Shown here in pieces: positions 26,222-36,610 of a stretch of DNA of 64,000 nt (position 1 is the stretch's first letter; the number at the start of each line of letters is the position of its first letter). This stretch comes from CAVOGJ01 sp963700865 (lineage in GTDB: Bacteria; Planctomycetota; Planctomycetia; Pirellulales; Pirellulaceae). The stretch lies in the NCBI GenBank assembly GCA_963700865.1, contig CAVOZC010000002.1, positions 62,001 to 126,000 of the forward strand. Reading direction: 5' to 3'. Made by a program: the position numbers and the translations under genes. Below the pieces are notes generated by a model. The model searched no databases and was not told where the DNA came from. It worked only from the letters and a program-made list of their open reading frames with translations.

Positions 26222-28716
26222 TCGCTTCGCCGCCTTCTGACAGCATGTCCTCCTTTGATCCTTACTTGAAATGGCTTGGCATTCGCGACCCGCAGCGGCC
26301 GCCGAACCATTATCGCTTGCTGGGGATCGAGCCGTTTGAATCGGACCCGGACGTGATCTCGTCGGCGGCCGATCGCCAGATGAGTCACCTGCGCAAGTAC
26401 CAGCATGGCCAACATGCGGAGCTTTCGCAGCGACTGCTCAATGAGGTGGCCGCGGCCAAGTTGTGTCTGTTGAAGGAAGAGACGAAGAGCGCCTACGATG
26501 AGCGGCTGGGTTCCCAAGTTGCCCACGGGTCCGCGTTTAAAGTAGACGCCGTGCCGCGTATCGCTCCTCGGTTACCCGTCGCGGGGGGCCGCGTACTCAT
26601 CGGGGCCATCACGTCGCGTCGCCGGCCTATTCCCCTGGCTTCTCACGCTGGGGACGTTGCTCCTTCTGGGATTCTTCGCGATTTGGAGACTTGATGAGCG
26701 TGAGCTGCTGACGCCTTCGCCGTCTGAAGTGGCCGAGGTAACGAGTCGCGTTCCCGACTTGGGATCAGGTGTGTCGACGGGCGAGGCGCAGCGTGTGAGC
26801 GGATGCAGCGACGGGACCCACAACCAGCGAGTCTGAACGACTCGCCGACACGGCCGCGGATGGCGAGACAAATATGCCCCCCGTCGAGTCGGCGGCGGCT
26901 GCCCAGCCGGCGGCGGTTTCGCGCGTCGGTGCGGAGGCGATGGCCCCGTGGGAGGCCCCTTCGAGCCCGCCGTCGGGTGTCTCCGAATGGACCATGAATC
27001 TTCCGAGTCGGATACTGCAACTGTTAGCTGCGAGGGACACGACCGGTGCGCAGAGGGAATGCGATCAGCTGCAAGCTTCGGCCCGCTCCGCGGCGGAACG
27101 TGACAAGCATCGTCATTGTCAGTTGGTTTTGGCGGAGATCGTTGCTTTTTGGAATGCCTACGAACGTAGCTTGGCGGAATTGCAGGTGGGCGATGTGATC
27201 TTCTATCGAGGGACACCGGTTGTCGTCCAGTTGTTAACGGCAGAACAAGTCACGCTTGCCGCCGGCAGTGGCCACACGCGAGGTTTTTCCATCTCCAAGG
27301 CAACCGCTTCGCTGGATCTGGCTTGCGGAATCGCCGAGCGTGGCGGGGCCACACCTGCGATGATCGCGGCAGCGAAGATGGCGGAGCACCAGCCAGTAAG
27401 TGCGGCCGAAGCGGGCGAGTTGGAGCGCCTGTGGGAAGCTGGACCGCAAGCCAACCTGCGGCTGGAGGGGCGACCAAGTTCGCCGGTTGCTCCTCCAGCG
27501 ATGCCGAGCGATCGCGAATCGGATGCCACAGGCGAAAAGCGCTTTCCGCCCCCCACTGCGGACGCGTTGGCGGCGGCGGAAGCGATCATCGACAGTAATT
27601 ATCGATCCGAACTGCGAGATGCGTCCCCGCGAGCCCGGCGGGACCTGGCGAATGAATTACTCAGCAAGTCGAGACAGCCTGGCTTGGATGTGGCCCAGCG
27701 TTATGCCTTTCTGGATCGGTCTCGTGAAATTGCAGCTTCGGCAGGGGATATTGAGCTCGCCTGGAAGCTGCTGTTGGAGATGCACGCGCTATTCGAAATC
27801 GACGTCAACACGGTCACGACAACGATCTCGTTATTGAACCGTCGCCTTCAGGACCCTGGCGTCGTATTGCAATTATTGGAACGCTGCGAATTGCTTGTCG
27901 ATCAATGCATCGACGCGCGCGCGGTACGATTTGGCCATGGCGACGACGGATAGTTTGATTCCGGTCGTACGACGGTCAAAGAATCGATCACGAATTGAGG
28001 AGTACCTGTCGCTGAAGACGGAGCTTCGTCAGATGAAAGAACGCCACGAAGTACTGGCGAACGAGCGGAATCGAATTCGGACCAATCCGGCGGACACGGC
28101 GGCGAATGACGCGCTTGGTGCGTTTATGCTTCAGCAGCAAGGCAACTGTGACGCGGCGATCCCATTTCTGATCCAGGGCAGCGACTCGAAGCTCAGAATG
28201 TTGGCTGAGTTGGAACTCCGCGCCAGTACGGAGATGTCTGCTGCTGTTCAAGCCGCCGATGGATGGTGGGAGTTTGCTGGAAAGCTAAATCTGCATGCGG
28301 CACACCGCGTACGACGGCATGCCAAGACTCTCTACGAGTCGGTGCAAAAATCGTTGAACGATGCCGAGCGTGCGCGAATCCAGGTTCGGCTGGATGAGTA
28401 TGAAGCACTCTATCCCCCGTCCGAGCCTGTCTGGTTGCGGCAGATCGTGGGGAAGTTGACCCAGGTAAAGTGGTTAAGTGGCACCCGTTGGAACAATCTC
28501 CGCTTCGGAGAGCAACGTGTGGTTTACAAGTCCTCCGCGTCCGGTGTCAGGGAACTCCCGTACCGAGTGGATTACGAGCGTAAACTGGTGGAGATCGCCG
28601 ACATACCGAACCAGCGCATTTTCCTGTTACGCTGGACGGACGGGACGATCGAGACTTTGGCCGTTGATTCGAATACGGGCGATATCAGAAATCGGGGAAA
28701 CGGCACCTCCCCCTGA
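26218..28716 (+). CDS. DnaJ-like membrane protein, three frameshifts
   Basis: Pieces in three frames form one protein of about 830 residues. Segment 1 (from ATG 26218 or 26245) is a J-like domain with YLKWLGIRD, NHYRLLGIEPFE, LLNEVAAAKLCLL and AYDERL. Segment 2 (about 26640-26815) is a membrane helix, FPWLLTLGTLLLLGFFAIW. Segment 3 (about 26815-27910) is a low-complexity linker, then a domain with SNYRSELRDASPRARRDLA and AQRYAFLDRSREIAA. Segment 4 (about 27910-28716) contains NDALGAFMLQQQGNCDAAI and ADGWWEFAGK. This order is common in planctomycetes; its function is unknown. The HPD tripeptide of true DnaJ is absent. Breaks are near 26600, 26810 and 27920. Confidence 0.7.
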
Positions 28717-28743
28717 TTGATCGTTGGGGCAGATGCTTAGTGC

Positions 28744-28863
28744 ATGATGAATAGCTATCGACTTCGCCGAGATGGGACGCGGCTGCTGCCCGTCCATCTG
28801 GGAGACGTCTGCGTCGGCCCGTTGGCTGCCTTGAGTCCCGCCGTCAAGGGCGTGAAAAACTAG
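28744..28863 (+). CDS. Possible 39-residue peptide
   Basis: A short open frame, MMNSYRLRRDGTRLLPVHLG onward, ends 2 bp before the flippase start. It has no clear ribosome binding site and matches no family I know. It may be a translated leader coupled to the flippase or just chance. Low confidence. Confidence 0.25.
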   Translation: MMNSYRLRRDGTRLLPVHLGDVCVGPLAALSPAVKGVKN

Positions 28864-28865
28864 GC

Positions 28866-30320
28866 GTGTCGCGGAAATCGAAAGTCTTCGCGCTGTCGCT
28901 GGGGAGTGCCTCCGGAAGATTTATCGGCATCCTTGCCACGATGATCATGGCCAGGCTGCTGACAAAAGGAGATTTGGCGGCGTATCGGCAAGCCTTCCTC
29001 GCTTACGAAACCGTGACTCCTCTATTGGCCATGGGCATCAGCCAGGGCATGTATTACTTCCTTCCCACGGAGAAGGTCCGCGTCCGGGGCCGAGTGGCGG
29101 ATGGTATGTTGGTGCTTGCGGCGATGGGCGTGGTCTTTGCGATTTTCTTGGCCTGTGGAGGTAATGAACTTCTAGCGGCTCGCTTCACCAATCCCCAAGT
29201 GGCCCGGATGCTACTTTGGATGATCCCGTTCACCATCATTACTCTTCCTTCCAATGCATCGAGCAATGTTTTTATTGCCACCAATCACGTCAATTTATCT
29301 GTGGTGTTTGGCATCGTGCGGCAGCTGGTCATTGGGGTCGCCACAATTCTTCCTCTGCTTATTTGGAGAAACGTGTCAGCACCATTTCTGGGAAACATCT
29401 CGGCCAGCATGCTGATGTCCATCGCCTCGTTTGCACTTGTTCTTCGCTGCCTGCCCAACGACCCATGGATGCCAGCCTGGAGCGGTATTAAGGAACTCGT
29501 TTCCTTCACGGTGCCGCTGGCTTTGGCAGGAATGGTGGGGACGATTACGCGACAAGTCGACAAATTGGTTGTCTCGCTACTCTGTCCGCCCGAGGAATTT
29601 GCCGTTTACTCGCTGGGTGCGATTGAGATCCCGTTGATCAGTATGGTGACGGGTGCGATCACCTCGATCACTTTGCTGGAAATGCGAAAATCGATCGGCG
29701 AAGGCGATAAAGAGAAGGCACTACAGCTGTTTCGCAGGACAGCGGAAACCACCGCCTTAATCATCTTTCCGGCCTTGATGTTTTTCATGCTCACGGCAGA
29801 TTCGTTTATTCAATTGCTTTACACCGACAAGTACGCCGATAGTGTCGTGCCATTTCGATGGTATTTGACGCTGCTGCCGATTCGGACGGTGGTATTCGGT
29901 TCCTTGATCATCGCGCTGGGGAAAAGCCAATCTCTCTTGTTTCGGTCGGTCACAGGATTGATCCTGAATGTCGTCGTCAGTGCAATCTTTGTTTGGAAAT
30001 TCGGCCCCTGGGGGGCTGTGGCGGCCACGGTACTTACGATCTACCTTTGGATCGTACCTTTAAGCATGGCCATTATTGCCGGCGAGATGAATTGCCGCTG
30101 GCGAGAGATTCTGCCGTTTGCTTCGTGGGCCCGCACGTCCGTCCAGATTTCCCCCTTATTGCTGATCTGGTTGGTTTGCACGTGGGCGATCGGAAATCAG
30201 CTGGTGGAATTCGTCGCGGTGGCGGTTGGATTCGCTGCCTACCTGGCTTGGTATTGGCATGGCAAGCTCTACTCGGTGGACGAAATACGAGCCAGACTAG
30301 CAGGGCTTTTCGATCGTTAG
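28866..30320 (+). CDS. Polysaccharide flippase (Wzx, MOP superfamily)
   Basis: 484 residues from GTG 28866 with about 12-14 hydrophobic segments throughout (for example IIMARLL, MLLWMIPFTIITLP, VVSAIFVWKFGPWGAVAATV). The arrangement fits the PST/MOP family of lipid-linked oligosaccharide flippases. The N-terminal GSASGRFIGILATMIMARLL and the central TRQVDKLVVSLLCPPEEFAVYSLG are typical. It would move the undecaprenyl-linked repeat unit to the outer face of the inner membrane for polymerisation by the protein at 43984-45369. Confidence 0.9.
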   Translation: MSRKSKVFALSLGSASGRFIGILATMIMARLLTKGDLAAYRQAFLAYETVTPLLAMGISQGMYYFLPTEKVRVRGRVADGMLVLAAMGVVFAIFLACGGNELLAARFTNPQVARMLLWMIPFTIITLPSNASSNVFIATNHVNLSVVFGIVRQLVIGVATILPLLIWRNVSAPFLGNISASMLMSIASFALVLRCLPNDPWMPAWSGIKELVSFTVPLALAGMVGTITRQVDKLVVSLLCPPEEFAVYSLGAIEIPLISMVTGAITSITLLEMRKSIGEGDKEKALQLFRRTAETTALIIFPALMFFMLTADSFIQLLYTDKYADSVVPFRWYLTLLPIRTVVFGSLIIALGKSQSLLFRSVTGLILNVVVSAIFVWKFGPWGAVAATVLTIYLWIVPLSMAIIAGEMNCRWREILPFASWARTSVQISPLLLIWLVCTWAIGNQLVEFVAVAVGFAAYLAWYWHGKLYSVDEIRARLAGLFDR

Positions 30321-30405
30321 CCCTAAGCGGTTCGCGGGTGCGAATTATAGTGGTGGTAGGCGGGGAAGCAGGTAAATCAAAGTTTCGCAAGACATTGGTG
30401 ACGTA

Positions 30406-31222
30406 ATGAAGCAGTTATTGAAAGAGCTGACGCCGCCCGTACTTTGGAAATCCATGGGAAAGCTGCGTCGTGCGAGTCGGCGATTCGCCGCCAAGCCAAA
30501 TGATGGCAAATGGACGTTCGGTGCCGAGCAACCGCCAGAGTTCTACGATGAAACGTTCGAAGACTACGAACACTGGAAGACGCATTATACTGCGTCGCGC
30601 TATTATCCCGTCTGGACGGTGATCGCGGACCGCCTTCAGCGGAAAGGAATAAGGCGAATTATTGACATCGGTTGTGGCCCAGGGCAGGTCGCTTGTCTGA
30701 TGCGGGATATCCACATCGACCATTACCTGGGATTGGACTTCAGCAGCAAGAGAATTGCTCACGCCACGAGGCGTCTGTCCCGAGTTTGAATTCAAAGAGA
30801 CAGACGTCTTTGCAACCGATCTATTCGAAACAACCGAGTACGACGCTGCCTTAATTATGGAGTTTTTAGAACACGTCGAGCAAGATGAGGCTGTGCTACA
30901 GCGGTTGCGACCCGACACCTACATACTCGCCACGGTGCCAAATTTCGCGGCCACCGGACACGTGCGACACTTTGCGAGTGCCGAAGAAGTCAGGAATCGC
31001 TACGCAAACGCGGTGCAACTCCATCCGTGTCGATGCTGTTCAAGAGGACGCGCGGGGCAAGACCTATTTATCGTTGAGGGCAGGGCCGTGGGTAACGCGT
31101 ATCATAGCGTAGTAGTGGCGCAAACCGCTGCAGCGGTATGTGCCCGGACCTTGTCCGATGATCGAAGCAGTGCCCCCCAACTTCGCCCGATGAGCAAGGC
31201 AACCTATGTTTTTCGTACTTAG
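30406..31222 (+). CDS. Class I SAM-dependent methyltransferase, frameshifted
   Basis: The first frame from ATG 30406 contains FEDYEHWKTHYTASRYYPVW and the SAM-binding motif IIDIGCGPGQVACLM. An extra C near 30773 shifts the frame; the next frame continues TRRCPEFEFKETD, MEFLEHVEQDEAVL and ATVPNFAATGHVRHF. A further shift near 31015 is needed to read NSIRVDAVQEDARGKTY, and another near 31070 for FIVEGRAVG. The combined order is that of a complete small-molecule methyltransferase of about 230 residues, probably acting on a sugar of the polymer. Three indels within 300 bp could mean poor sequence or genuine decay. Confidence 0.65.
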
Positions 31223-31976
31223 TTCCGGTCGTAGCGGCAGCGGTATGTCGGCTTACGTGCTTGACCAATACCGCAATTGCGTCTGCTTGCATCACCCCAA
31301 ACCGGAATTGGTGGTGGAGGCCACCCAGTTCTATTATGGAGAACTGTCCGCGGAGCCAATCCGTCGCGTGCTGGCCGAGACCAGGCAGGCGACCGTCGAT
31401 GGCCGACAGTACGGCGAAGTCAACCTGCAGCACACGCTATTATTTCCGATTCTTCGCGATCTGTTTCCGCAGGCGAAGTTCATTTGGTTGATCCGAGACG
31501 GTCGGCGCGTCGTGACTTCCATGTTTTACCGCGGTTGGTACGACTTGGGGGCGAGTCGCGTTCCCGCCTACTGGCACGAGGCACGGCTGCAGGCAGACAA
31601 GACGCATGACCTCGCTTCGGATATCTGGCAAGGTTACACCAGGTTCGAGAAGTGTTGCTGGATTTGGAAAAAGTACAATCAACTCATTGAGCATCATCTA
31701 GCCGGTCTCGATCGGCGGCTGTGGATGCAAGTGCGGCTCGAGAGCTTTAAGGCAACCCTGCCTCAAATCGAGCGCTTCCTGGAACTCGACAGGCCGCACA
31801 AGATCGCCGTGGAAAAGAAAAATAAGGCTCGACAACCGCAGATCGACTGGGAATATTGGGATAGCGATCAACGAAGCTCGTTTGAGCGGGTTTGCGGCGA
31901 GGCGATGGACCATTGGTACCCGGAATGGCAGCTCTACGGACGGTCAGTGGCAGGCGATTGCCGAAGAGCAACCTGA
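31206..31976 (+). CDS. Sulfotransferase
   Basis: This 256-residue PAPS-dependent sulfotransferase has the 5'-phosphosulfate loop SSGRSGSGM at the N-terminus and the 3'-phosphate motif IWLIRDGRRVVTSMF near residue 95, followed by RGWYDLG. The ATG at 31206 lies 6 nt from the protein start motif, leaving almost no N-terminal extension; it overlaps the end of the methyltransferase frame. It is one of five sulfotransferases in the window. The acceptor sugar is unknown. Confidence 0.85.
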   Translation: MFFVLSSGRSGSGMSAYVLDQYRNCVCLHHPKPELVVEATQFYYGELSAEPIRRVLAETRQATVDGRQYGEVNLQHTLLFPILRDLFPQAKFIWLIRDGRRVVTSMFYRGWYDLGASRVPAYWHEARLQADKTHDLASDIWQGYTRFEKCCWIWKKYNQLIEHHLAGLDRRLWMQVRLESFKATLPQIERFLELDRPHKIAVEKKNKARQPQIDWEYWDSDQRSSFERVCGEAMDHWYPEWQLYGRSVAGDCRRAT

Positions 31977-32102
31977 TCCACCGCCTCTCCTCGCTCAGGC
32001 CACCAGTTACGCCAAGACCATCGCGCGCGTCGCTTGCGAAAGGCGGCCAGCCGGATACGTTAGGCGGCGGCCGTACCATCCCCCGGAAAGAAGTAACGCA
32101 AA

Positions 32103-33416
32103 ATGCAAAAACCACCCCTTGGCGTCGGCATCATCGGCGCAGGCGTCATTTTCCAAGAGCATATCGGCGGTTACCGGCGGTTGTCGAACCGCGTCCGTGT
32201 CGTCGGCGTCGCCGAACTCGACCCACAAAAGCTGGACGCCGCCACCAAGGGAAATTTCATTCCCGTCGCTACCGGCGATTATCGCGAACTCCTGCAGCGT
32301 GACGACATCGATATTATTGATGTTTGTACGCCTCCCGCATACCACGAAGAAGTTGTGAGCGAAGCGCTCGCGGCTGGTAAGTATGTCGTTTGCGAAAAAC
32401 CGCTGGCCACAAATCTGGCGGCGGCGGACCGTATCGCCCGGGTCGCCGATCAATATCCGGGAAAGTTATCCGTGGTGTACCAGCTTCGCTACGCGCCTGA
32501 AATGAAACGCATACTATGGCTGAGAGACAATGGTCATCTGGGGCCACTGATCTACGGTGCCGCGATTCGCTTTAGCCCACTCAGTGCCACGGCCAGCCTG
32601 GGCACCGGATGGTGGGGTAATTGGCAAACCGCCGGCGGCGGGGTCGTCATGACCCAGTTCATTCACCACCTCGATCAGCTTTGCCATCTCTTTGGAAAAC
32701 CCCTGCGAGTCCAGGCGGAAATGGATACTCTCAAGGAGGCCATCGAATCCGAGGATTGCTTCTCCGCCACCATTCGATTTGAACATGGAGTGCTGGTCAA
32801 TGTCACGGCCACGGCTGCCGCGCAACACTTTGATTATCGTCTTGACGTCGTGGGGAAACGGATGTCCGCGCATTTGCCGTGGCAGCTAAAGTGTACTGAT
32901 GTACATTTCTTGGCGGCAGCTACGGCCGGAATCAACGCCGCCTATCCGATTCGACCGCAGAAACAGAACAATTCACTGCCGGCCCGCGTATTGCGAAAGT
33001 TAGGCCGGATGGCGAGAATTCTGCCACCCAATAGGAAAGAGGGGCCAGGGGCCCTGCATGCCGAGTACTTCCGCGCGGTCGTCGATGCCATTGAGGCCGA
33101 TCGACCGCTGCCCATCGATCCTCAAGATGCGAGAGCTTCCCTGGAGCTGTGCACTGCCATTTACCAATCGGCAATTACTGGAGAAACGGTCGAACTCCCA
33201 TTGATGTCCGACGCTCGGTTTTACGAGGGCATTCAGCCGACCGATTATCGCCCACAGAAAAAGATGGCCGCGGCCACTCCGACCGCCGGCTCAGCCACAT
33301 CAAGCATCGAACGAGGCCAAACATGGCGACCATTTCCAGCGAACGACCTACGTCTGTCCAACTCTTGCGGGCCGGCGAGCAGCAGCTTGCCATCTATGGC
33401 GGGCCGCCAGCCGTGA
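32103..33416 (+). CDS. Gfo/Idh/MocA-family oxidoreductase
   Basis: 437 residues. The Rossmann motif GVGIIGAGVIFQEH and the family signature VCEKPLATN are present, followed by QLRYAPEMK and a C-terminal alpha/beta domain (TQFIHHLDQLCHLFG). In polysaccharide loci such enzymes oxidise a nucleotide sugar, often before a DegT-family aminotransferase, and one follows here. The last ~30 residues overlap that gene by 94 bp and look unlike the family, so the true end may be earlier, with an undetected indel. Confidence 0.88.
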   Translation: MQKPPLGVGIIGAGVIFQEHIGGYRRLSNRVRVVGVAELDPQKLDAATKGNFIPVATGDYRELLQRDDIDIIDVCTPPAYHEEVVSEALAAGKYVVCEKPLATNLAAADRIARVADQYPGKLSVVYQLRYAPEMKRILWLRDNGHLGPLIYGAAIRFSPLSATASLGTGWWGNWQTAGGGVVMTQFIHHLDQLCHLFGKPLRVQAEMDTLKEAIESEDCFSATIRFEHGVLVNVTATAAAQHFDYRLDVVGKRMSAHLPWQLKCTDVHFLAAATAGINAAYPIRPQKQNNSLPARVLRKLGRMARILPPNRKEGPGALHAEYFRAVVDAIEADRPLPIDPQDARASLELCTAIYQSAITGETVELPLMSDARFYEGIQPTDYRPQKKMAAATPTAGSATSSIERGQTWRPFPANDLRLSNSCGPASSSLPSMAGRQP

Positions 33417-34642
33417 CGCTGCCTTATCGGGAGCGATGGCGTCAGGTCGGGCTGCGAGATTTGGCCAAGATTGTCCGCTACGCTCAAAAAGATGTTACGA
33501 CCCTCTTTGGAAGCCGCAGTCCGGTCGGAAGTTTCGAACAGGCCTTCGCCAGGATGTGCCATTGCCGTTACGGTTTGGCAATGAATAGTGGCACGGCTGC
33601 CTTACATAGCGCTTTCTTTGCCTGTGGGATTCGTCCGGGCGACGAAGTCATCGTTCCCTCATACACTTTTTTCGCCTCGGTGGCGCCGATGCTGCCGTTG
33701 GGCGCTCGACCGATTTTCTGTGAGATCGATCCCGCGACTTTGACGGCCGACCCCGCGGATATCGAGCGGCGTATCACGGAGAAAACGCGGGCGATTTGCG
33801 TGGTTCATGTGTGGGGCAACCCGGCTCGGATGGATGTGATCCGTGACATTGCCAAGCGGCACAAACTGCGGCTGATCGAGGATTGCTCGCACGCGCACGG
33901 TGCCACTTACCAAGGTCGACCAGTCGGCAGTTGGGGCGACATCGGGTGTTTTAGCCTACAGGGGCAAAAGCCAGTCAGCGGTGGTGAAGCCGGCATTGCC
34001 GTGACAAATGATCCCACACTTTACGACCATATGCTGGCTCTCGGTCATTATGGTCGTACCGCAACAGATCAGAAAGCGCAAACGCATGATCTTGGGAATT
34101 TGAGCTTTGGCATCAAATACCGCCCGCACCTGTACGCCATTGTATTGGCTCATGGCGGGCTGCGACGCTTGTCTCAACTCAACAAGTTGCGTATTCGCAA
34201 TTATCAAATTCTGGAAAAGGAACTGCAGGATTGCGACGGCGTAAGCGTCGTCGAAGCGTACGATGGGGCTTGCCGAGGCGGCCTGCTGGAATTCATTGTT
34301 CGGATTGATCGCAAGAAATTGGGACATTGGTCTCGCGGCGCCTTCGCAGAGGCCGCGGCTGCCGAGGGAGTTCCCATTTCGGCCGATCGCTACGGGCCTC
34401 TCCATCACCAGGCAATGTTCTATTGGGCACCGGCCTGGCTTACCTCCCACGACGCCCCTGCCGACAACGGAGGTGCCCTACCGCGTCCGGAATTACCGAT
34501 CACCGATGCGACTTGTAGTGAGCTGCTCAGTCTGCCGCCCTTTACGAACGTCAATCCGCAATTCGTTTCCCAGTGCGGTCAGGCATTGAAGAAAGTCGCC
34601 AAGTGGGCTTCTCGTATCTCTGATTATCGGACGGGAAGGTAA
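33323..34642 (+). CDS. DegT/DnrJ/EryC1/StrS-family sugar aminotransferase
   Basis: 439 residues from ATG 33323, 6 nt after ACGAGG. Family motifs are NSGTAALHSAF, DEVIVPSYTFFASV, EDCSHAHGATY and the PLP lysine in QGQKPVSGGEAG. It would transfer an amino group from glutamate to a keto sugar made by the upstream Gfo/Idh enzyme or by rmlB. A second family member lies at 60507-61679. The long N-terminal section (YGGPPAVTLPYRERWRQVG) is typical of the subgroup paired with Gfo/Idh oxidoreductases. Confidence 0.9.
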   Translation: MATISSERPTSVQLLRAGEQQLAIYGGPPAVTLPYRERWRQVGLRDLAKIVRYAQKDVTTLFGSRSPVGSFEQAFARMCHCRYGLAMNSGTAALHSAFFACGIRPGDEVIVPSYTFFASVAPMLPLGARPIFCEIDPATLTADPADIERRITEKTRAICVVHVWGNPARMDVIRDIAKRHKLRLIEDCSHAHGATYQGRPVGSWGDIGCFSLQGQKPVSGGEAGIAVTNDPTLYDHMLALGHYGRTATDQKAQTHDLGNLSFGIKYRPHLYAIVLAHGGLRRLSQLNKLRIRNYQILEKELQDCDGVSVVEAYDGACRGGLLEFIVRIDRKKLGHWSRGAFAEAAAAEGVPISADRYGPLHHQAMFYWAPAWLTSHDAPADNGGALPRPELPITDATCSELLSLPPFTNVNPQFVSQCGQALKKVAKWASRISDYRTGR

Positions 34643-34673
34643 CCGCCGCGTCAGGCGTTAACGAACGGTTCGC

Positions 34674-35588
34674 ATGTCTCTCGATTTCAGCATCATCATT
34701 TCGACTCACAATCGAGCTGCCGGCCTGCGTGACCTGATCGCTCAGCTTTCGCGGCAGGACCTCGGTCCGTATCAGGGCGAGTTGATCATCATCGATAATG
34801 CCAGCTCGGACGAAACCGAAAGTGTACTCCGGGACGCGCAAGCGAAGATTCCCCTCGTCCATTTAGCGGAACCTTCACCCGGCAAGAATAAGGCGCTGAA
34901 CCTAGGCATAAAACACGCACGAGGGGGGGTGTTTATCTTTACGGATGACGATGTCATTCCCTGTGATCGATGGGTGTTTCATCTGATGCAGGGGGCCGCG
35001 GCGTGGCCGAATGACAGTGTATTCTGCGGCCCCATCATGTTGCATTTTCCCGACAACACGCCCTCCTGGGTCCGGGAATTGCCCGCTCCACGACTGCTTC
35101 CGTTATATTGCCGATTCCAGCCGATCGACGGAGATTCAGCCCAACCGATCGATGACGTTCCCTTTGGGGCGAATTTGGCCATCCGCGCGGGAATCTTTCG
35201 CGATCGTACCTACGACGAGACGGTGGGGCCCCAGGGACAGGTCTACGCCATGGGTAGCGAAACCGAACTTTTGCTTCGCTTACGCGAACACGGGTTGCGT
35301 TTTATCTACCTTCCTTCCGCGGAAGTGCAGCATATCGTTCGGGAAGATCAAGTGGTCGTTCCGTGGATGTTGCGCCGTGCTTACAACTACGGTCGCGGCC
35401 GAGCGCGACGCGCGTTGCGCAGCGATCCGGACCGGCCGCAACCGACTTGGCGAGACGACTTCAAGTTGTCGCGACTATGGGCCAAGCAGTGGATTTCGTC
35501 GTGGCGGTCCGAGCCGCAACGATTCGCGGCCGGTTGGGCTTATCACCAGTTCCGAGGATTTCTGGCCGAATCTCGCGGCGTTGAATGA
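34674..35588 (+). CDS. Glycosyltransferase family 2
   Basis: This 304-residue GT-A enzyme has the N-terminal FSIIISTHNRAAGL, IDNASSDETESV, PSPGKNKALN and the metal-binding IFTDDDVIPC, and C-terminal acceptor region AMGSETELLLRLREHGL. No membrane helices. It lies 31 bp after the aminotransferase and 30 bp before the next glycosyltransferase, in one run of same-strand genes. Sugar specificity cannot be read from sequence. Confidence 0.9.
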   Translation: MSLDFSIIISTHNRAAGLRDLIAQLSRQDLGPYQGELIIIDNASSDETESVLRDAQAKIPLVHLAEPSPGKNKALNLGIKHARGGVFIFTDDDVIPCDRWVFHLMQGAAAWPNDSVFCGPIMLHFPDNTPSWVRELPAPRLLPLYCRFQPIDGDSAQPIDDVPFGANLAIRAGIFRDRTYDETVGPQGQVYAMGSETELLLRLREHGLRFIYLPSAEVQHIVREDQVVVPWMLRRAYNYGRGRARRALRSDPDRPQPTWRDDFKLSRLWAKQWISSWRSEPQRFAAGWAYHQFRGFLAESRGVE

Positions 35589-35618
35589 GCAACCGATCCC
35601 ACAGGAACTGACTGTCCA

Positions 35619-36603
35619 TTGACGCATACCGATAGCAAGTCCCCGTCGTGCGACCTTACGGTCGCGATCTGTACCTGGAATCGGGCCCCTCTGCTCCGCC
35701 AGACGCTCACTAGTTTCCGCGATCTCTTGGTTCCGGAGGAGGCAGACTGGGAGGTCCTGGTCGTTAATAATAACTGCACGGACGAGACGAGCCAGGTGGT
35801 GACCGAGTTTCAAGGAGACTTGCCGGTGCGGGAGTGCATCGAGAAGACGCCCGGCAAATCGCATGCTTTGAACGCTGGCACGCGCGAGGCGCGAGGCGCA
35901 GATCATCGTTTGGACCGACGACGATGTGCTGGTCCTGCGCGAATTGGCTGGTTGCCTATCTCGACGCCATTCGGAAGTATCCCGAGGCGCAATTCTGGGT
36001 GGTCCGGTGGACCCCTGGTTCGAGATTCCGCCCCCCTCCTGGTTGAAAGAAAGCTGGCCGGTCGTGCAGCACGCCTATGCTTCGATTGACTATACGGCTG
36101 AGGAGGTCGCCATTTCGGAAAAGACGATTCCCTTTGGTGTCAATTGGGCCATCCGTCGTCAAACACAGCTGGCTTACCTCTACGATCCACGTCTCGGGCC
36201 TCGACCAGAGAGTACGCTCCGTGGCGAAGAAACAACCTTGGTGCGGCAAATGCTGGCGGATGGAATCCCCGGTCGCTGGGTACCCCAGGCCCGCATCCAG
36301 CATTTTATTCCACGCGAACGAATGACTTATCGATACCTGCGAGGATTTTATTACGGCCAAGGGGAGGGCTTCGCCCGCATCTCGAAGCTGGGGTTGCGGG
36401 AAGTGACGAACAAGTCGCAAGCCATTTTACTGGCGAAGTTTGTGAAGCATCGCCTGCTGAGTGACTTTTGTTGGTGCTTTGCCCAGCACGCCAAATCGAC
36501 GCGGCACCTGATCGGGGCCTACAAGTCACTGGGCTCCTGGCGCGAAATTCGTCGAGGTCAGGAGACGACAAGCGAGGTTGTGACGAGCACCCAAGAGGAT
36601 TAA
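35619..36603 (+). CDS. Glycosyltransferase family 2, three frameshifts
   Basis: The TTG at 35619 begins THTDSKSPSCDLTVAICTWN. The frame breaks near 35898, 35940 and 35997. Joining frames gives GAQIIVWTDDDVLVLR, NWLVAYLDAIRKYPEAQF and GGPVDPWFEIPPPSWLKESW, a complete enzyme of about 328 residues. It is a clear paralogue of the reverse-strand protein at 48626-49471: both share NNNCTDxTS, PGKSHALN, WTDDDVLV, GGPV-PWFE and PFGVNWAIR. That paralogue confirms the correct reading. Three indels in 100 bp are most likely sequence errors. It would add one sugar of the repeat unit. Confidence 0.8.
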
Positions 36604-36610
36604 CGCCACT

